From JAIBJN01 sp963830885 (GTDB taxonomy: Bacteria; Actinomycetota; Thermoleophilia; Gaiellales; Gaiellaceae): 64,000 nucleotides of DNA. The translations under genes and the position numbers were made by a program. The notes under the pieces are model-generated. The model did no database searches and had not been told where the DNA came from. It saw only the letters and a list, made by a program, of their open reading frames with translations. The stretch is from NCBI GenBank assembly GCA_963830885.1, contig CAWHOA010000026.1, positions 1 to 64,000 on the forward strand, written 5' to 3'. Shown here in pieces: positions 50,684 through 57,859 of the stretch (within the stretch, counting starts at the first letter, position 1; the number at the start of each line of letters is the position of its first letter).

Positions 50684-51193
50684 GTGACCACCTTCAACCT
50701 CCGCAACGCCAGGCTGCGCCCCGGCGAGCAGTTCCGGGACGTGCTCGAGGTCGACCTCGAGCCGCTCGAGCTGGGCGGGCAGCGCTACGTGCCCGTGCCG
50801 GAGCGCCCCGAGGCCGTGCTGACGCTGACCCGGACGAGCTCCGGCCTCGTGCTCGAGCTCGAGCTGGAGGCCCGCATCCTGGGTCCCTGCGTGCGCTGCC
50901 TGGCGGACGCGGGGCTCGACGTCCGGGTGGCCGCGCGGGAGTACCAGGCGTCCAGCCCGGGCGAGTCGGACGAGCTGACGACGCCCTACGTCGAGGACAC
51001 CCGCCTCGACCTGTCTGCGTGGGCCCACGACGCCGTCGCGCTGGCCCTCCCGGACAAGATCCTCTGCCGCGAGGACTGTGCCGGCCTCTGCCCCGTGTGC
51101 GGGAAGGATCTGAACCGCGAGCCGCACGAGCACGAGGGCGAGGAGGCGGACCCCCGCTGGGCGGCTCTCGCGGAGCTGAAGGACCGGCTCTAG
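50684..51193 (+). CDS. yceD: YceD-family (DUF177) protein
   Basis: This 169-residue protein has the DUF177 layout: an N-terminal beta domain (FRDVLEVDLEPLELGGQRYV), a CxxC (GPCVRCLADAGLDV) and a C-terminal zinc cluster CREDCAGLCPVCGKDLN. YceD is almost always next to rpmF and plsX and has been linked to 23S rRNA maturation and ribosome assembly. GTG 50684 follows a TACGGT box by 6 bases. Confidence 0.92.
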   Translation: MTTFNLRNARLRPGEQFRDVLEVDLEPLELGGQRYVPVPERPEAVLTLTRTSSGLVLELELEARILGPCVRCLADAGLDVRVAAREYQASSPGESDELTTPYVEDTRLDLSAWAHDAVALALPDKILCREDCAGLCPVCGKDLNREPHEHEGEEADPRWAALAELKDRL

Positions 51194-51210
51194 TCTCCCG
51201 CCGTTCCACC

Positions 51211-51307
51211 GCTTGTGTTCCACCGGCACAAGCTGCGGATGCGGCTCCCTCACGGGACCAGAGGCCAAGGGGCATGGCCGGTGGGCTTGTGCGCGTGGAA
51301 CACAAGC
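51211..51307 (+). repeat. Family-3 inverted-repeat element (copy 2)
   Basis: GCTTGTGTTCCACCGGCACA at the left and GTGCGCGTGGAACACAAGC at the right form exact 13-base inverted ends (GCTTGTGTTCCAC / GTGGAACACAAGC). The ends match copy 1 at 31797, but the middle differs. It lies between yceD and the rpmF promoter. Confidence 0.78.
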
Positions 51308-51354
51308 TGGGTTCGCCGGCCGGGGCGGTGCGCTGAGGGCGGGGGCCTAGTCGC

Positions 51355-51360
51355 TATACT
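51355..51360 (+). promoter_or_regulatory. -10 box TATACT of rpmF
   Basis: TATACT stands 11 bases before ATG 51372, the same CTATACTC sequence as in front of rpmB. Only a 3-5 base leader would be made, without a Shine-Dalgarno sequence. Confidence 0.6.
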
Positions 51361-51371
51361 CAGCCGCCGCG

Positions 51372-51560
51372 ATGGCCGTTCCGAAGCGAAAGACCTCAAA
51401 GTCGCGCCGTGACAAGCGGCGGGCGACGCACAAGGCGTCCGTTCCCGCGCTCGTCGAGTGCCAGCAGTGCCATCAGCCGAAGCGGCCTCACCACGTCTGC
51501 CCGACCTGCGGCACCTACCGGGGCCGCGAGGTCGAGCCGCTCCGCACCCAGGCTCCCTAG
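51372..51560 (+). CDS. rpmF: 50S ribosomal protein L32
   Basis: This 62-residue protein, MAVPKRKTSKSRRDKRRATH, has a zinc ribbon CQQCHQPKRPHHVCPTCG (four Cys, the zinc form) and the C-terminal YRGREVEPL. The TAG stop is the CTAG end of repeat copy C, which separates it from plsX. The rpmF-plsX-acpP order is conserved. Confidence 0.96.
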   Translation: MAVPKRKTSKSRRDKRRATHKASVPALVECQQCHQPKRPHHVCPTCGTYRGREVEPLRTQAP

Positions 51561-51727
51561 TGCCCCTCCAGGCAATGCGCGCCGCCCCGCTGCCCCGCGA
51601 TCACGCGGCGCCAGAGCCCACCCTCGCCCTCACCAAGGCTTCCTCAGCCTTGGCGTCGGTCGAGTGTGAACTCTGGCTTGGTGCTCGCGACGCAGCGGAG
51701 CCCCAGCATCACCTGAAGAGGCACTAG
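51557..51727 (+). repeat. Family-1 inverted-repeat element (copy C) between rpmF and plsX
   Basis: A 171-bp copy running from the CTAG with the rpmF stop to the CTAG that abuts the plsX GTG. The ends are CTAGTGCCCCTCCAGGCAAT and ATCACCTGAAGAGGCACTAG. The core has GCGGCGCCAGAGCCCACC, CCAAGGCTTCCTCAGCCTTG and CTCTGGCTTGGTGCTCGCGA. GAAGAGG in the right arm is the only candidate Shine-Dalgarno sequence of plsX. Confidence 0.9.
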
Positions 51728-52726
51728 GTGACCGCGGTCCGCGTCGCCGTCGACGCCATGGGCGGCGATCGGGCGCCGCAGGAGATCGTCGCCGGCGCGC
51801 TCGCCGCGGCCTCGGCCGACGTCGTCCCCGTCCTCTACGGCCCGCGCGACGTGCTCGAGCCGCTCGCCGGCGGCCTCGAGATCGTCCACGCCGACCAGGT
51901 CGTCGCCATGGACGAAAAGCCCACCGACGCCGTGCGCGAGAAGCGCGAGAGCTCGCTCTTCCTGGCGTCCAGGGCCGTCCACGACGGAACCGCCGACGCG
52001 GTCGTCGGTGCCGGGAACACGGGCGCGATGCTCGCCGCCGGCCTCCTCGAGATCCGGCGCCTGCCCGACGTCCACCGGCCCGCAATCGCCGTGCCCATCC
52101 CGGCCCTCGGCGGCCCGTCGATCCTGATCGACGCGGGCGCGAACGCCGACGCCCGGCCCGAGCACCTCCTCCAGTTCGCCCACATGGGCGGCGTCTTCGC
52201 CGAGGAGATCGTCGGGCTCCGCGCGCCGACCGTCGCCCTCCTCTCCATCGGGGAGGAGCCCGAGAAGGGGAACAAGCTGGTCCGCGAGGCGCATGCCGAG
52301 CTGGCGGCGGACGCGGATCTGCACTTTGTCGGGAACGTGGAGGGCCGCGACCTGCTCCGCAAGGCCGCCGACGTGGTCGTCTGCGACGGCTTCACCGGGA
52401 ACATGGCGCTCAAGCTCCTGGAGGGCACGATCCAGACGACCCTGCAGGCCTTCAGGGACGAGCTCACCGACTCCACCCGGGGGAAGCTTGGCGGGCTCCT
52501 GATCCGGCCGGCCGCGCGGGCGCTGCGAACGCGCCTCGACCCGGACACGTACGGCGGCGCCTACCTGCTCGGCCTGCGCGGCCTTGTGGTCATCGCCCAC
52601 GGCAACTCCTCGGCCGCCGCGATCGCGAGCGCGATCCGCTACGCGGCCCGCGGCGTGGCCGGCGGGGTGGTTGACCGGCTCGCAGAGCGCCTGGCGGCGC
52701 GGGTGCACGAGACCGCCGCGCCCTGA
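51728..52726 (+). CDS. plsX: Phosphate acyltransferase PlsX
   Basis: This 332-residue peripheral membrane enzyme converts acyl-ACP to acyl-phosphate. Motifs are RVAVDAMGGDRAPQEIVAGA, VVGAGNTGAMLAAGLLEIRR, PTVALLSIGEEPEKGNKLV, FVGNVEGRDLLRKAADVVVC with DGFTGNMALKLLEGTI, and YGGAYLLGLRGLVVIAHGNS. It links fatty-acid synthesis (acpP next door) and the FakAB system to glycerolipid synthesis through PlsC. GTG directly follows repeat copy C. Confidence 0.96.
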   Translation: MTAVRVAVDAMGGDRAPQEIVAGALAAASADVVPVLYGPRDVLEPLAGGLEIVHADQVVAMDEKPTDAVREKRESSLFLASRAVHDGTADAVVGAGNTGAMLAAGLLEIRRLPDVHRPAIAVPIPALGGPSILIDAGANADARPEHLLQFAHMGGVFAEEIVGLRAPTVALLSIGEEPEKGNKLVREAHAELAADADLHFVGNVEGRDLLRKAADVVVCDGFTGNMALKLLEGTIQTTLQAFRDELTDSTRGKLGGLLIRPAARALRTRLDPDTYGGAYLLGLRGLVVIAHGNSSAAAIASAIRYAARGVAGGVVDRLAERLAARVHETAAP

Positions 52727-52805
52727 AAACGTCCCGCAAACCGTGGTAGCATCCGGCGCCGTTCACGCTGGGTGTCCGAACAGAGAAAGGCAGGAGAAAA
52801 ACGAG

Positions 52806-53051
52806 ATGGCAGCTTCGCGCGAAGAGATCGCCGAGAAGGTGAAGGACGTGCTCGTCGACCAGCTCGGGATCGAGGAGAGCGAAATCACGGAGGAGGCCTC
52901 GTTCCAGGACGATCTCGACGCCGACTCGCTCGATCTCGTCGAGCTCATCATGGAGCTCGAGGACCAGTTCGGGATCAAGATCTCGGACGAGGACGCCCAA
53001 CAGATCCAGACCGTCGGGCAGGCAGTCGACTACATCTCCACACACCAGTAG
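52806..53051 (+). CDS. acpP: Acyl carrier protein
   Basis: This 81-residue acidic four-helix protein carries the 4'-phosphopantetheine on Ser41 in DLDADSLDLVELIMELED. ATG 52806 follows a Shine-Dalgarno GCAGGAG at 9 bases, unlike the many leaderless neighbours. The 79-base gap after plsX contains TAGCAT at about 52748, a possible separate promoter with a normal leader. It is an essential carrier for fatty-acid synthesis. Confidence 0.96.
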   Translation: MAASREEIAEKVKDVLVDQLGIEESEITEEASFQDDLDADSLDLVELIMELEDQFGIKISDEDAQQIQTVGQAVDYISTHQ

Positions 53052-53058
53052 CCAGGGA

Positions 53059-53735
53059 ACGGGGGCCGACCTCCTCGCCCTGATCCGGGCGCTCCCGGGC
53101 GAGCGCCTCCGCCACGCCTTCACGCATGCCTCGTGGGCGCCGAGCCGGGCGGACTCGTACGAGCGGCTCGAGTTCCTCGGCGACAGTGTTCTCGGGCTCG
53201 CGATCGCCGAGGAGCTCTACGATCGCTTCCCGGACGAGGCCGAGGGCCGGCTGGCGAAGATCCGCGCCCACGTCGTCTCGCGGCACAGCTGCGCGATCGT
53301 GGGCAAGCGGCTCGGGCTCGGCGAGCTCTTCTCCGGGAACGCAGGGCCGGTGGACGCGGACGAGCTCGTGCGCCTGGCCGCCAACCGCAACGTGCTCGCC
53401 GCGCTCGTGGAGGCCTGCCTCGGCGCCCTCTACCTCGAGCACGGCTTCGAGCCGATCCGCGGCCCGATCGTCGATGCGTTCCAGGAACGGATCGACTACG
53501 CGCTCGAGGGCCACGTCGACTACAAGACCGAGCTCCAGGAAGAGCTGGCGCGGCGCGGGCTCTCCGTCACGTATTCGGTCGTCACGGTGGAGGGGCCGCC
53601 CCACGACCGCAACTTCACGTGCGCCGCCACGATCGAAGGCGAGGTCGTCGGCACGGGTCAGGGCGCGTCGAAGAAGGCCGCCGAGCAGGTCGCGGCCCGC
53701 GAGGCGCTCGAGAAGCTCGCCGCAGAGCCGGCTAG
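53059..53735 (+). CDS. rnc: Ribonuclease III, start and end irregular
   Basis: RNase III cleaves double-stranded RNA in rRNA processing. The catalytic domain has HAFTHASWAPS, the signature YERLEFLGDSVLGLAIAEEL, and LVEACLGALYLEHGFEPI. The double-stranded RNA-binding domain has DYKTELQEELARRGLSVTYS and GQGASKKAAEQVAAREAL. In this frame no ATG/GTG/TTG start exists; ACG 53059, just before GADLLALIRALPGERLR, is the nearest candidate. The open frame would run to 53898 antisense to the ROK gene; a one-base shift near 53730 gives a TAG at 53733-53735. Identity is secure, ends are not. Confidence 0.88.
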
Positions 53736-54691
53736 GGCTCGACCAGGAGCGCGGCGCCGATCGCGCCGCCGAGGTCGCCGAGCGCCGCCGGGACCATGGC
53801 CGGGGGCCGGCTGTCGACGAAGAGGTGCGGCTGCATCGCCTTGGCGATCTTCTCGACGTACGGCTCGCCGAGCCGCGTTCCGAGCCCGCCGCCGATGACG
53901 ACGGCCTCCACGTCGAGGAGGTTGACGGCTGAGGCGATGCCCGCCCCGAGGGCCAGGACGGCGCGGTGGATCAGATCCTTGGCCAGATGGTCGTCGCGGT
54001 CGAGCGCATCCGCCCAGACGCCGCTCGTCAGCCGGTCGCGCCCGCGCTTCTCCATCAGGTGGAAGAGGTCGGTCTTGTGGCCGCGTTCGTGAAGCTCTCT
54101 CGCGCGCCTCTCCATGGCTCCGCGGCCCGCGTACGCCTCGAGGCAGCCGCGCCGGCCGCAGGGGCAGCGTGCCCCGTCGCGCTTCACGACCATGTGGCCG
54201 ATCTCGCCCGCCGCGCCCCGCCCGAGCCAGAGACTGCGATCGAGCACGATGCCGCCGCCGACCCCCGTGCCCCACCAGACGCCCAGGAAGGAGGAGAACG
54301 GCTTGCCGGCGCCCAGCTCCAGCTCTCCGAGAACGGCCACCTGGACGTCGTTGTCGACGCGCGTCGGCGGCCCCAGGGCCTCGGTGAGCGCGCCGGCAAG
54401 AGGAAAGGGAGCCTCCCAGTTCGGCAGGTTGCGGGCGGAGGCCACCGAGCCCGCCTCCTGGTCGACGGCGCCGGGCGAGCCGATGCCGATGCCGCCCAGC
54501 TCCTCGACTGCGACGCCCGCCCCCTCGGCTGCCTCGCGCACGGAGTCGGCGATCCTCGCGGCGACGTCGGGCGGCCCGCCCTCCGTCGGGGTCGGGTGGC
54601 GCGCCTGCCCGACGACGGCGTTATCGGGGCCGACGACCACCGCCTGGATCTTCGTTGCCCCGAGGTCGATGCCGGCCCGGAACGTGGGCAT
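53732..54691 (-). CDS. ROK-family sugar kinase (probable glucokinase)
   Basis: This 319-residue ROK protein has AGIDLGATKIQAVVVGPDNA (phosphate loop), GIGIGSPGAVDQEAG, RVDNDVQVAVLGELELGAGK with the catalytic Asp, GVWWGTGVGGGIVLDR, and the zinc site GHMVVKRDGARCPCGRRGCL with the CxCGxxGCxE pattern. There is no helix-turn-helix, so it is a kinase, not a repressor. Glucose is the likeliest substrate and would fit the secreted GH3 enzyme elsewhere. Its ATG overlaps the SDR stop (TGATG). Confidence 0.92.
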   Translation of the reverse strand: MPTFRAGIDLGATKIQAVVVGPDNAVVGQARHPTPTEGGPPDVAARIADSVREAAEGAGVAVEELGGIGIGSPGAVDQEAGSVASARNLPNWEAPFPLAGALTEALGPPTRVDNDVQVAVLGELELGAGKPFSSFLGVWWGTGVGGGIVLDRSLWLGRGAAGEIGHMVVKRDGARCPCGRRGCLEAYAGRGAMERRARELHERGHKTDLFHLMEKRGRDRLTSGVWADALDRDDHLAKDLIHRAVLALGAGIASAVNLLDVEAVVIGGGLGTRLGEPYVEKIAKAMQPHLFVDSRPPAMVPAALGDLGGAIGAALLVEP

Positions 54692-55464
54692 CAGCGGCGC
54701 AGCCGGATCGCGTTGAGATCGGCGGCGACGATCTCGTCAGCCCGGCTCGCGACGTCGTCGATGTCGTCGTGCTCGGCGTGGAGGTAGCGGCCCGAGAGCG
54801 CGTCGAGTCGCCCGCCGGCGAGCGCGCGGACGAGCCGCGGCGCCAGCTCCGGAGGGGTCCAGGGCGCGTCGTCGCCGAAGCTGTCCCCGATCAGCTCCGT
54901 GCGCACGAGGCCGGGGCTGATCGAGAAGACGGGGATGCCGTGCGGCCGCAGCTGCGTCGCGAGCGTCTCGCTGAAGCGGTGCACCGCGGCCTTGCTCGCG
55001 CTGTAGGCCGTCGACGTGCTGCCCGGCAGGTAGGCGGCGCCGCTCGCGACGTTGACGATCCTGCCGCCCCCGCGCTCGATCATGCCCGGGATCACAGTGC
55101 GGCAGCAGAGGTAGACGCCGAGGACGTTGACCTCGAGGATCCGCCACCACTCCTCCGGCTCGAGCTCCCAGGCGTTCTCCTCCCAGAGCGCGATCCCGGC
55201 GTTGTTGACGAGGACATCGAGCGGGCCGAGCTCCGCCTCTGCCTGGGCGACCATCCGCTCGACGTCGGCGCGGTCGGAGACGTCGGCCTCGATCGCGACT
55301 CCGCCGACCTCGGCAGCGGTCGCCTCCACTTGCTCCCGTGTGCGTGCAGCGACGGCCACGCGCGCCCCGGCGCCGGCCAGCTCGAGCGCGATCCCGCGCC
55401 CGATCCCGCGCCCGCCGCCCGTGACGAGCGCGACCCTCCCCGCGAGCTCGGTCTCGGAGGACAT
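54691..55464 (-). CDS. Short-chain dehydrogenase/reductase
   Basis: This 257-residue classical SDR has a cofactor motif TGGGRGIGRGIALELA, NNAG (DVLVNNAGIALWEE), the catalytic Ser in IVNVASGAAYLPGST and the Tyr/Lys pair YSASKAAVHRFSE. The PG turn ISPGLVRTELIG follows. The substrate is unknown. Arg after the first strand (VAVAARTREQ) suggests NADPH. It is cotranscribed with the ROK kinase and divergent from rpiA across 25 bases with interlocking -10 boxes. Confidence 0.92.
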   Translation of the reverse strand: MSSETELAGRVALVTGGGRGIGRGIALELAGAGARVAVAARTREQVEATAAEVGGVAIEADVSDRADVERMVAQAEAELGPLDVLVNNAGIALWEENAWELEPEEWWRILEVNVLGVYLCCRTVIPGMIERGGGRIVNVASGAAYLPGSTSTAYSASKAAVHRFSETLATQLRPHGIPVFSISPGLVRTELIGDSFGDDAPWTPPELAPRLVRALAGGRLDALSGRYLHAEHDDIDDVASRADEIVAADLNAIRLRR

Positions 55465-55473
55465 CCTCCCGGG

Positions 55474-55483
55474 ATCCTACGCT
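55474..55483. promoter_or_regulatory. Overlapping divergent -10 boxes of the SDR and rpiA genes
   Basis: TACGCT (55478-55483) reads toward rpiA, 6 bases before GTG 55490. TAGGAT (55479-55474) reads toward the SDR gene, 9 bases before ATG 55464. The two boxes share two bases, the same layout as at 45989-45995. Confidence 0.5.
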
Positions 55484-55489
55484 GACGGC

Positions 55490-56122
55490 GTGAGCGCCGA
55501 CGACGAAAAGCGCCTGGCCGCCGAGGCGGCCGCCGAGCTCGTCGAGGACGGGATGCTCGTGGGGCTCGGCACCGGCTCCACGGTGGCGCACTTCCTGCCG
55601 GCGCTTGCGCGCCGCGGCCTGCGCCTGCGCTGCGTCGCCACCTCGCTCCAGACCGAGAGCGCCGCGCGCGAGCTGGGGCTGCCGCTCGAGCCCTTCGACG
55701 AGCTCGACCGGCTCGACCTCGCCGTCGACGGGGCCGACCAGGTCGCGCCGGACCGCTGGCTCGTCAAGGGCGGCGGCGCGGCCCACACGCGGGAGAAGAT
55801 CGTGGCCGCGGCGGCCGAGCGGTTCGTCGTCATCGCCTCCGCGGACAAGCTCGTCGCAGCGCTCGGCCCGCCTATTCCGCTCGAGCTCCTTTCGTACGGG
55901 GTGCGCGCGACGCTCGCCCGCGTGGGCCCGGCCGAGCTGCGGGAGGTGCCGCCCAGCCCAGACGGCGGGCTGATCGCCGACTACCTGGGCCCGGTGGGCG
56001 ACCCGGCCGAGCTGGCCGCGCGCCTCGCCGCGACGCCGGGTGTGGTCGAGCACGGCCTGTTCCCGCCCGAGCTCGTCTCCGAGGTCATCGTCGGGGGCGG
56101 CGGCGGCGTCGAGCGGCTGTAA
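55490..56122 (+). CDS. rpiA: Ribose-5-phosphate isomerase A
   Basis: This 210-residue RpiA interconverts ribose and ribulose 5-phosphates. Motifs are GMLVGLGTGSTVAHFLPALA, ATSLQTESAARELGLPL, the catalytic DGADQVAPDRWLVKGGGAAH (with DGAD and KGGG) and IASADKLV. It complements rpe at 37750 in the pentose phosphate pathway. It starts at GTG, leaderless. Confidence 0.94.
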   Translation: MSADDEKRLAAEAAAELVEDGMLVGLGTGSTVAHFLPALARRGLRLRCVATSLQTESAARELGLPLEPFDELDRLDLAVDGADQVAPDRWLVKGGGAAHTREKIVAAAAERFVVIASADKLVAALGPPIPLELLSYGVRATLARVGPAELREVPPSPDGGLIADYLGPVGDPAELAARLAATPGVVEHGLFPPELVSEVIVGGGGGVERL

Positions 56123-56175
56123 CGCACCGCCTCCTCGCTGCGACTAAGCTCGCGACAACGAGTGGAAGGACGAGC

Positions 56176-56778
56176 ATGGCCTTCATCACCCGCGGCTTCC
56201 GAGGCAAGCGCGAGACCGACGAGAGCGGGCGCATCCCGCCGGGCCAGTACGAGACTCACGACTTTCCGGTGCTCTCGGCCGGCCCGACGCCGCACACGCC
56301 GCTCGAGACCTGGAGCTTCACGATCGCGGAGGGCGGCGAGGAGCTGGCGCGCTGGAGCTGGGACGAGCTCCGGGCGCTGCCGAGCGAGACGATCACGAAG
56401 GACATCCACTGCGTCACGAAGTGGTCGAAGCTCGACACCGACTGGGAGGGCGTCTCCGTCGACACGCTCCTCGACGGCGTCGAGACCGATGCCGCCTACG
56501 TCATGGCCTGGAGCGACGGTGGTTACACGACCAACCTGCCGCTCGAGGATGTCACCGGCGGCAAGGCCTGGGTCGCGTTCGGCTACGACGGCGAGCCGCT
56601 CGACCCCGAGCACGGCGGCCCGGCGCGCCTGCTCGTCCCGCACCTCTACTTCTGGAAGAGCGCGAAGTGGGTGCGCGGCCTGCGCCTCATGGACGAGGAC
56701 GAGCCCGGCTTCTGGGAGTCCCTCGGCTACCACCTCTACGGAGACCCGTGGCGGGAGCAGCGGTACTGGGGCGACTAA
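56176..56778 (+). CDS. Sulfite-oxidase-like molybdopterin protein
   Basis: This 200-residue cytosolic member of the sulfite oxidase/MsrP molybdopterin domain family has WSFTIAEGGEELARWSWDEL, the Mo-ligand C79 in KDIHCVTKWSKLDTDWEG, TTNLPLEDVTGGKAWVAF and a C-terminal AKWVRGLRLMDEDEPGFWES. It has no signal peptide and no dimerisation domain, so it differs from periplasmic MsrP. The FAD reductase directly downstream is the likely electron partner. The substrate is unknown. Shine-Dalgarno GGAAGGA precedes the ATG. Confidence 0.9.
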   Translation: MAFITRGFRGKRETDESGRIPPGQYETHDFPVLSAGPTPHTPLETWSFTIAEGGEELARWSWDELRALPSETITKDIHCVTKWSKLDTDWEGVSVDTLLDGVETDAAYVMAWSDGGYTTNLPLEDVTGGKAWVAFGYDGEPLDPEHGGPARLLVPHLYFWKSAKWVRGLRLMDEDEPGFWESLGYHLYGDPWREQRYWGD

Positions 56779-56829
56779 GGGCTCCTAGCGGAATGAGGAT
56801 CGATCCCGCCATCATCCCGCCAGGAGTCC
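56779..56829 (+). repeat. Short family-2 hairpin (copy J) overlapping a start codon
   Basis: GGGCTCCTAGCGGAATGAGG on the left pairs with the right arm ending CCCGCCAGGAGTCC (17 of 21 positions). The AATGAGGATCGATCCCGCC interior resembles AATGAGGAGCGATGCCGCC of copy F. The ATG of the downstream reductase lies inside the element, so its first about 12 residues would be element-encoded. Confidence 0.7.
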
Positions 56830-57551
56830 TGCTCTGGCTTCTCGCCGAGGTCGTGGAGCTCGTGCCCGAGACCCCGCGCGTCACGAGCCTCGTCCTCGAC
56901 GTCCCGGGCTGGGCCGGCCACCGGCCCGGTCAGCACGTGGACGTGCGCCTGACCGCGGAGGACGGCTACCAGGCACAGCGCAGCTACTCCATCGCCACGC
57001 CCGCCGACGCAGAGCGCCTCGTCCTCACCGTGGAGGAGCTCGACGACGGCGAGGTCTCGCCCTTCCTGACAGAGGAGCTGGGCGCCGGCGACCGCTTCGA
57101 GCTCCGCGGCCCGATCGGCGGCCACTTCGTCTGGGACGGCTCCGCGGGCGGCCCGCTCCACCTGGTCGCCGGCGGGTCGGGCGTGGTGCCGCTCATGGCG
57201 ATGCTGCGCCACCGGGCGGCGGCGGGCCTCGACGTCCCGGCGACGCTGCTCTACTCCTCGCGCACGCTGGAGGACGTCATCTACCGCGAGGAGCTCGACG
57301 CCCTCGCCGGTGCCGACCCGGCCCTCCGGGTCGTGCACACGCTCACGCGCGCCCAGCCGGAGGCCTGGGACGGCTACGCGCGGCGCATCGACGGCAAGAT
57401 GCTCGCCGAGGTCTTCGGGGAAGGCAAGGAGGCCAACGCGTTCGTCTGCGGCTCGACGCGCTTCGTCGAGGTGGCCGCGGACGGCCTGGTGGCTCTAGGC
57501 TACGAGCCGGGCAGCGTCCGCACCGAGCGGTTCGGCCCGAGCGGAGCATGA
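56793..57551 (+). CDS. FAD-dependent ferredoxin-type reductase
   Basis: This 252-residue FAD/NAD(P)-binding oxidoreductase has HRPGQHVDVRLTAEDGYQAQ, the FAD motif RSYSIATP, GPIGGHFVW, NAD-binding LVAGGSGVVPLMAML and C-terminal FVCGSTRFVEVAADGL...ERFGPSGA. It probably passes electrons from NAD(P)H to the sulfite-oxidase-like protein upstream. ATG 56793 is the only early start, but it lies in a repeat; the conserved sequence begins about residue 15 (LLAEVVELVPETPRV). It is 14 bases after the upstream stop. Confidence 0.9.
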   Translation: MRIDPAIIPPGVLLWLLAEVVELVPETPRVTSLVLDVPGWAGHRPGQHVDVRLTAEDGYQAQRSYSIATPADAERLVLTVEELDDGEVSPFLTEELGAGDRFELRGPIGGHFVWDGSAGGPLHLVAGGSGVVPLMAMLRHRAAAGLDVPATLLYSSRTLEDVIYREELDALAGADPALRVVHTLTRAQPEAWDGYARRIDGKMLAEVFGEGKEANAFVCGSTRFVEVAADGLVALGYEPGSVRTERFGPSGA

Positions 57552-57552
57552 G

Positions 57553-57825
57553 ATGGAGACTGCAGACCTGATGCTGGACGGCAACGCCCTCGGCGGCGCG
57601 CTCGGCGAGGTGTTCGTCGCCGAGATCACGGTCGCCCGCTCGACGTGCGGCTCGTGCGGCGCCGTGCGGGAGATCGGCGCGCTCGCCGTCTACACGCAGG
57701 CCCCCGGATCGGTCGCGCGCTGCCCCGACTGCGACGCGGTGCTCCTGCGGGTCGTGCGCGCCGAGGGCCGCATCTGGCTCGAGCTGCAGGGCGTGAGCTG
57801 CCTCGAGCTGCGCGCGCCCGACTGA
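57553..57825 (+). CDS. DUF6510-like zinc-ribbon protein
   Basis: This 90-residue protein has two CxxC pairs (STCGSCGAVREIGALAVY and ARCPDCDAVLLRVVRAEGRI), forming a zinc ribbon. The start DLMLDGNALGGALGEVFV is typical of DUF6510 proteins that accompany the sulfite-oxidase-like and FAD reductase genes in actinobacteria. It begins 1 base after the reductase stop. It may serve as a small electron-transfer or assembly partner; the function is unknown. Confidence 0.8.
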   Translation: METADLMLDGNALGGALGEVFVAEITVARSTCGSCGAVREIGALAVYTQAPGSVARCPDCDAVLLRVVRAEGRIWLELQGVSCLELRAPD

Positions 57826-57859
57826 CGCGGCGTCCGTCCGAATCGTCAGACTTGTCGCC

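Noticed and set aside
1036..53735. Programmed ribosomal frameshifting as the cause of split genes
   Set aside because: The breaks lie at unrelated sequences without slippery heptamers or a consistent direction, and affect many unrelated genes, so indel errors explain them better.
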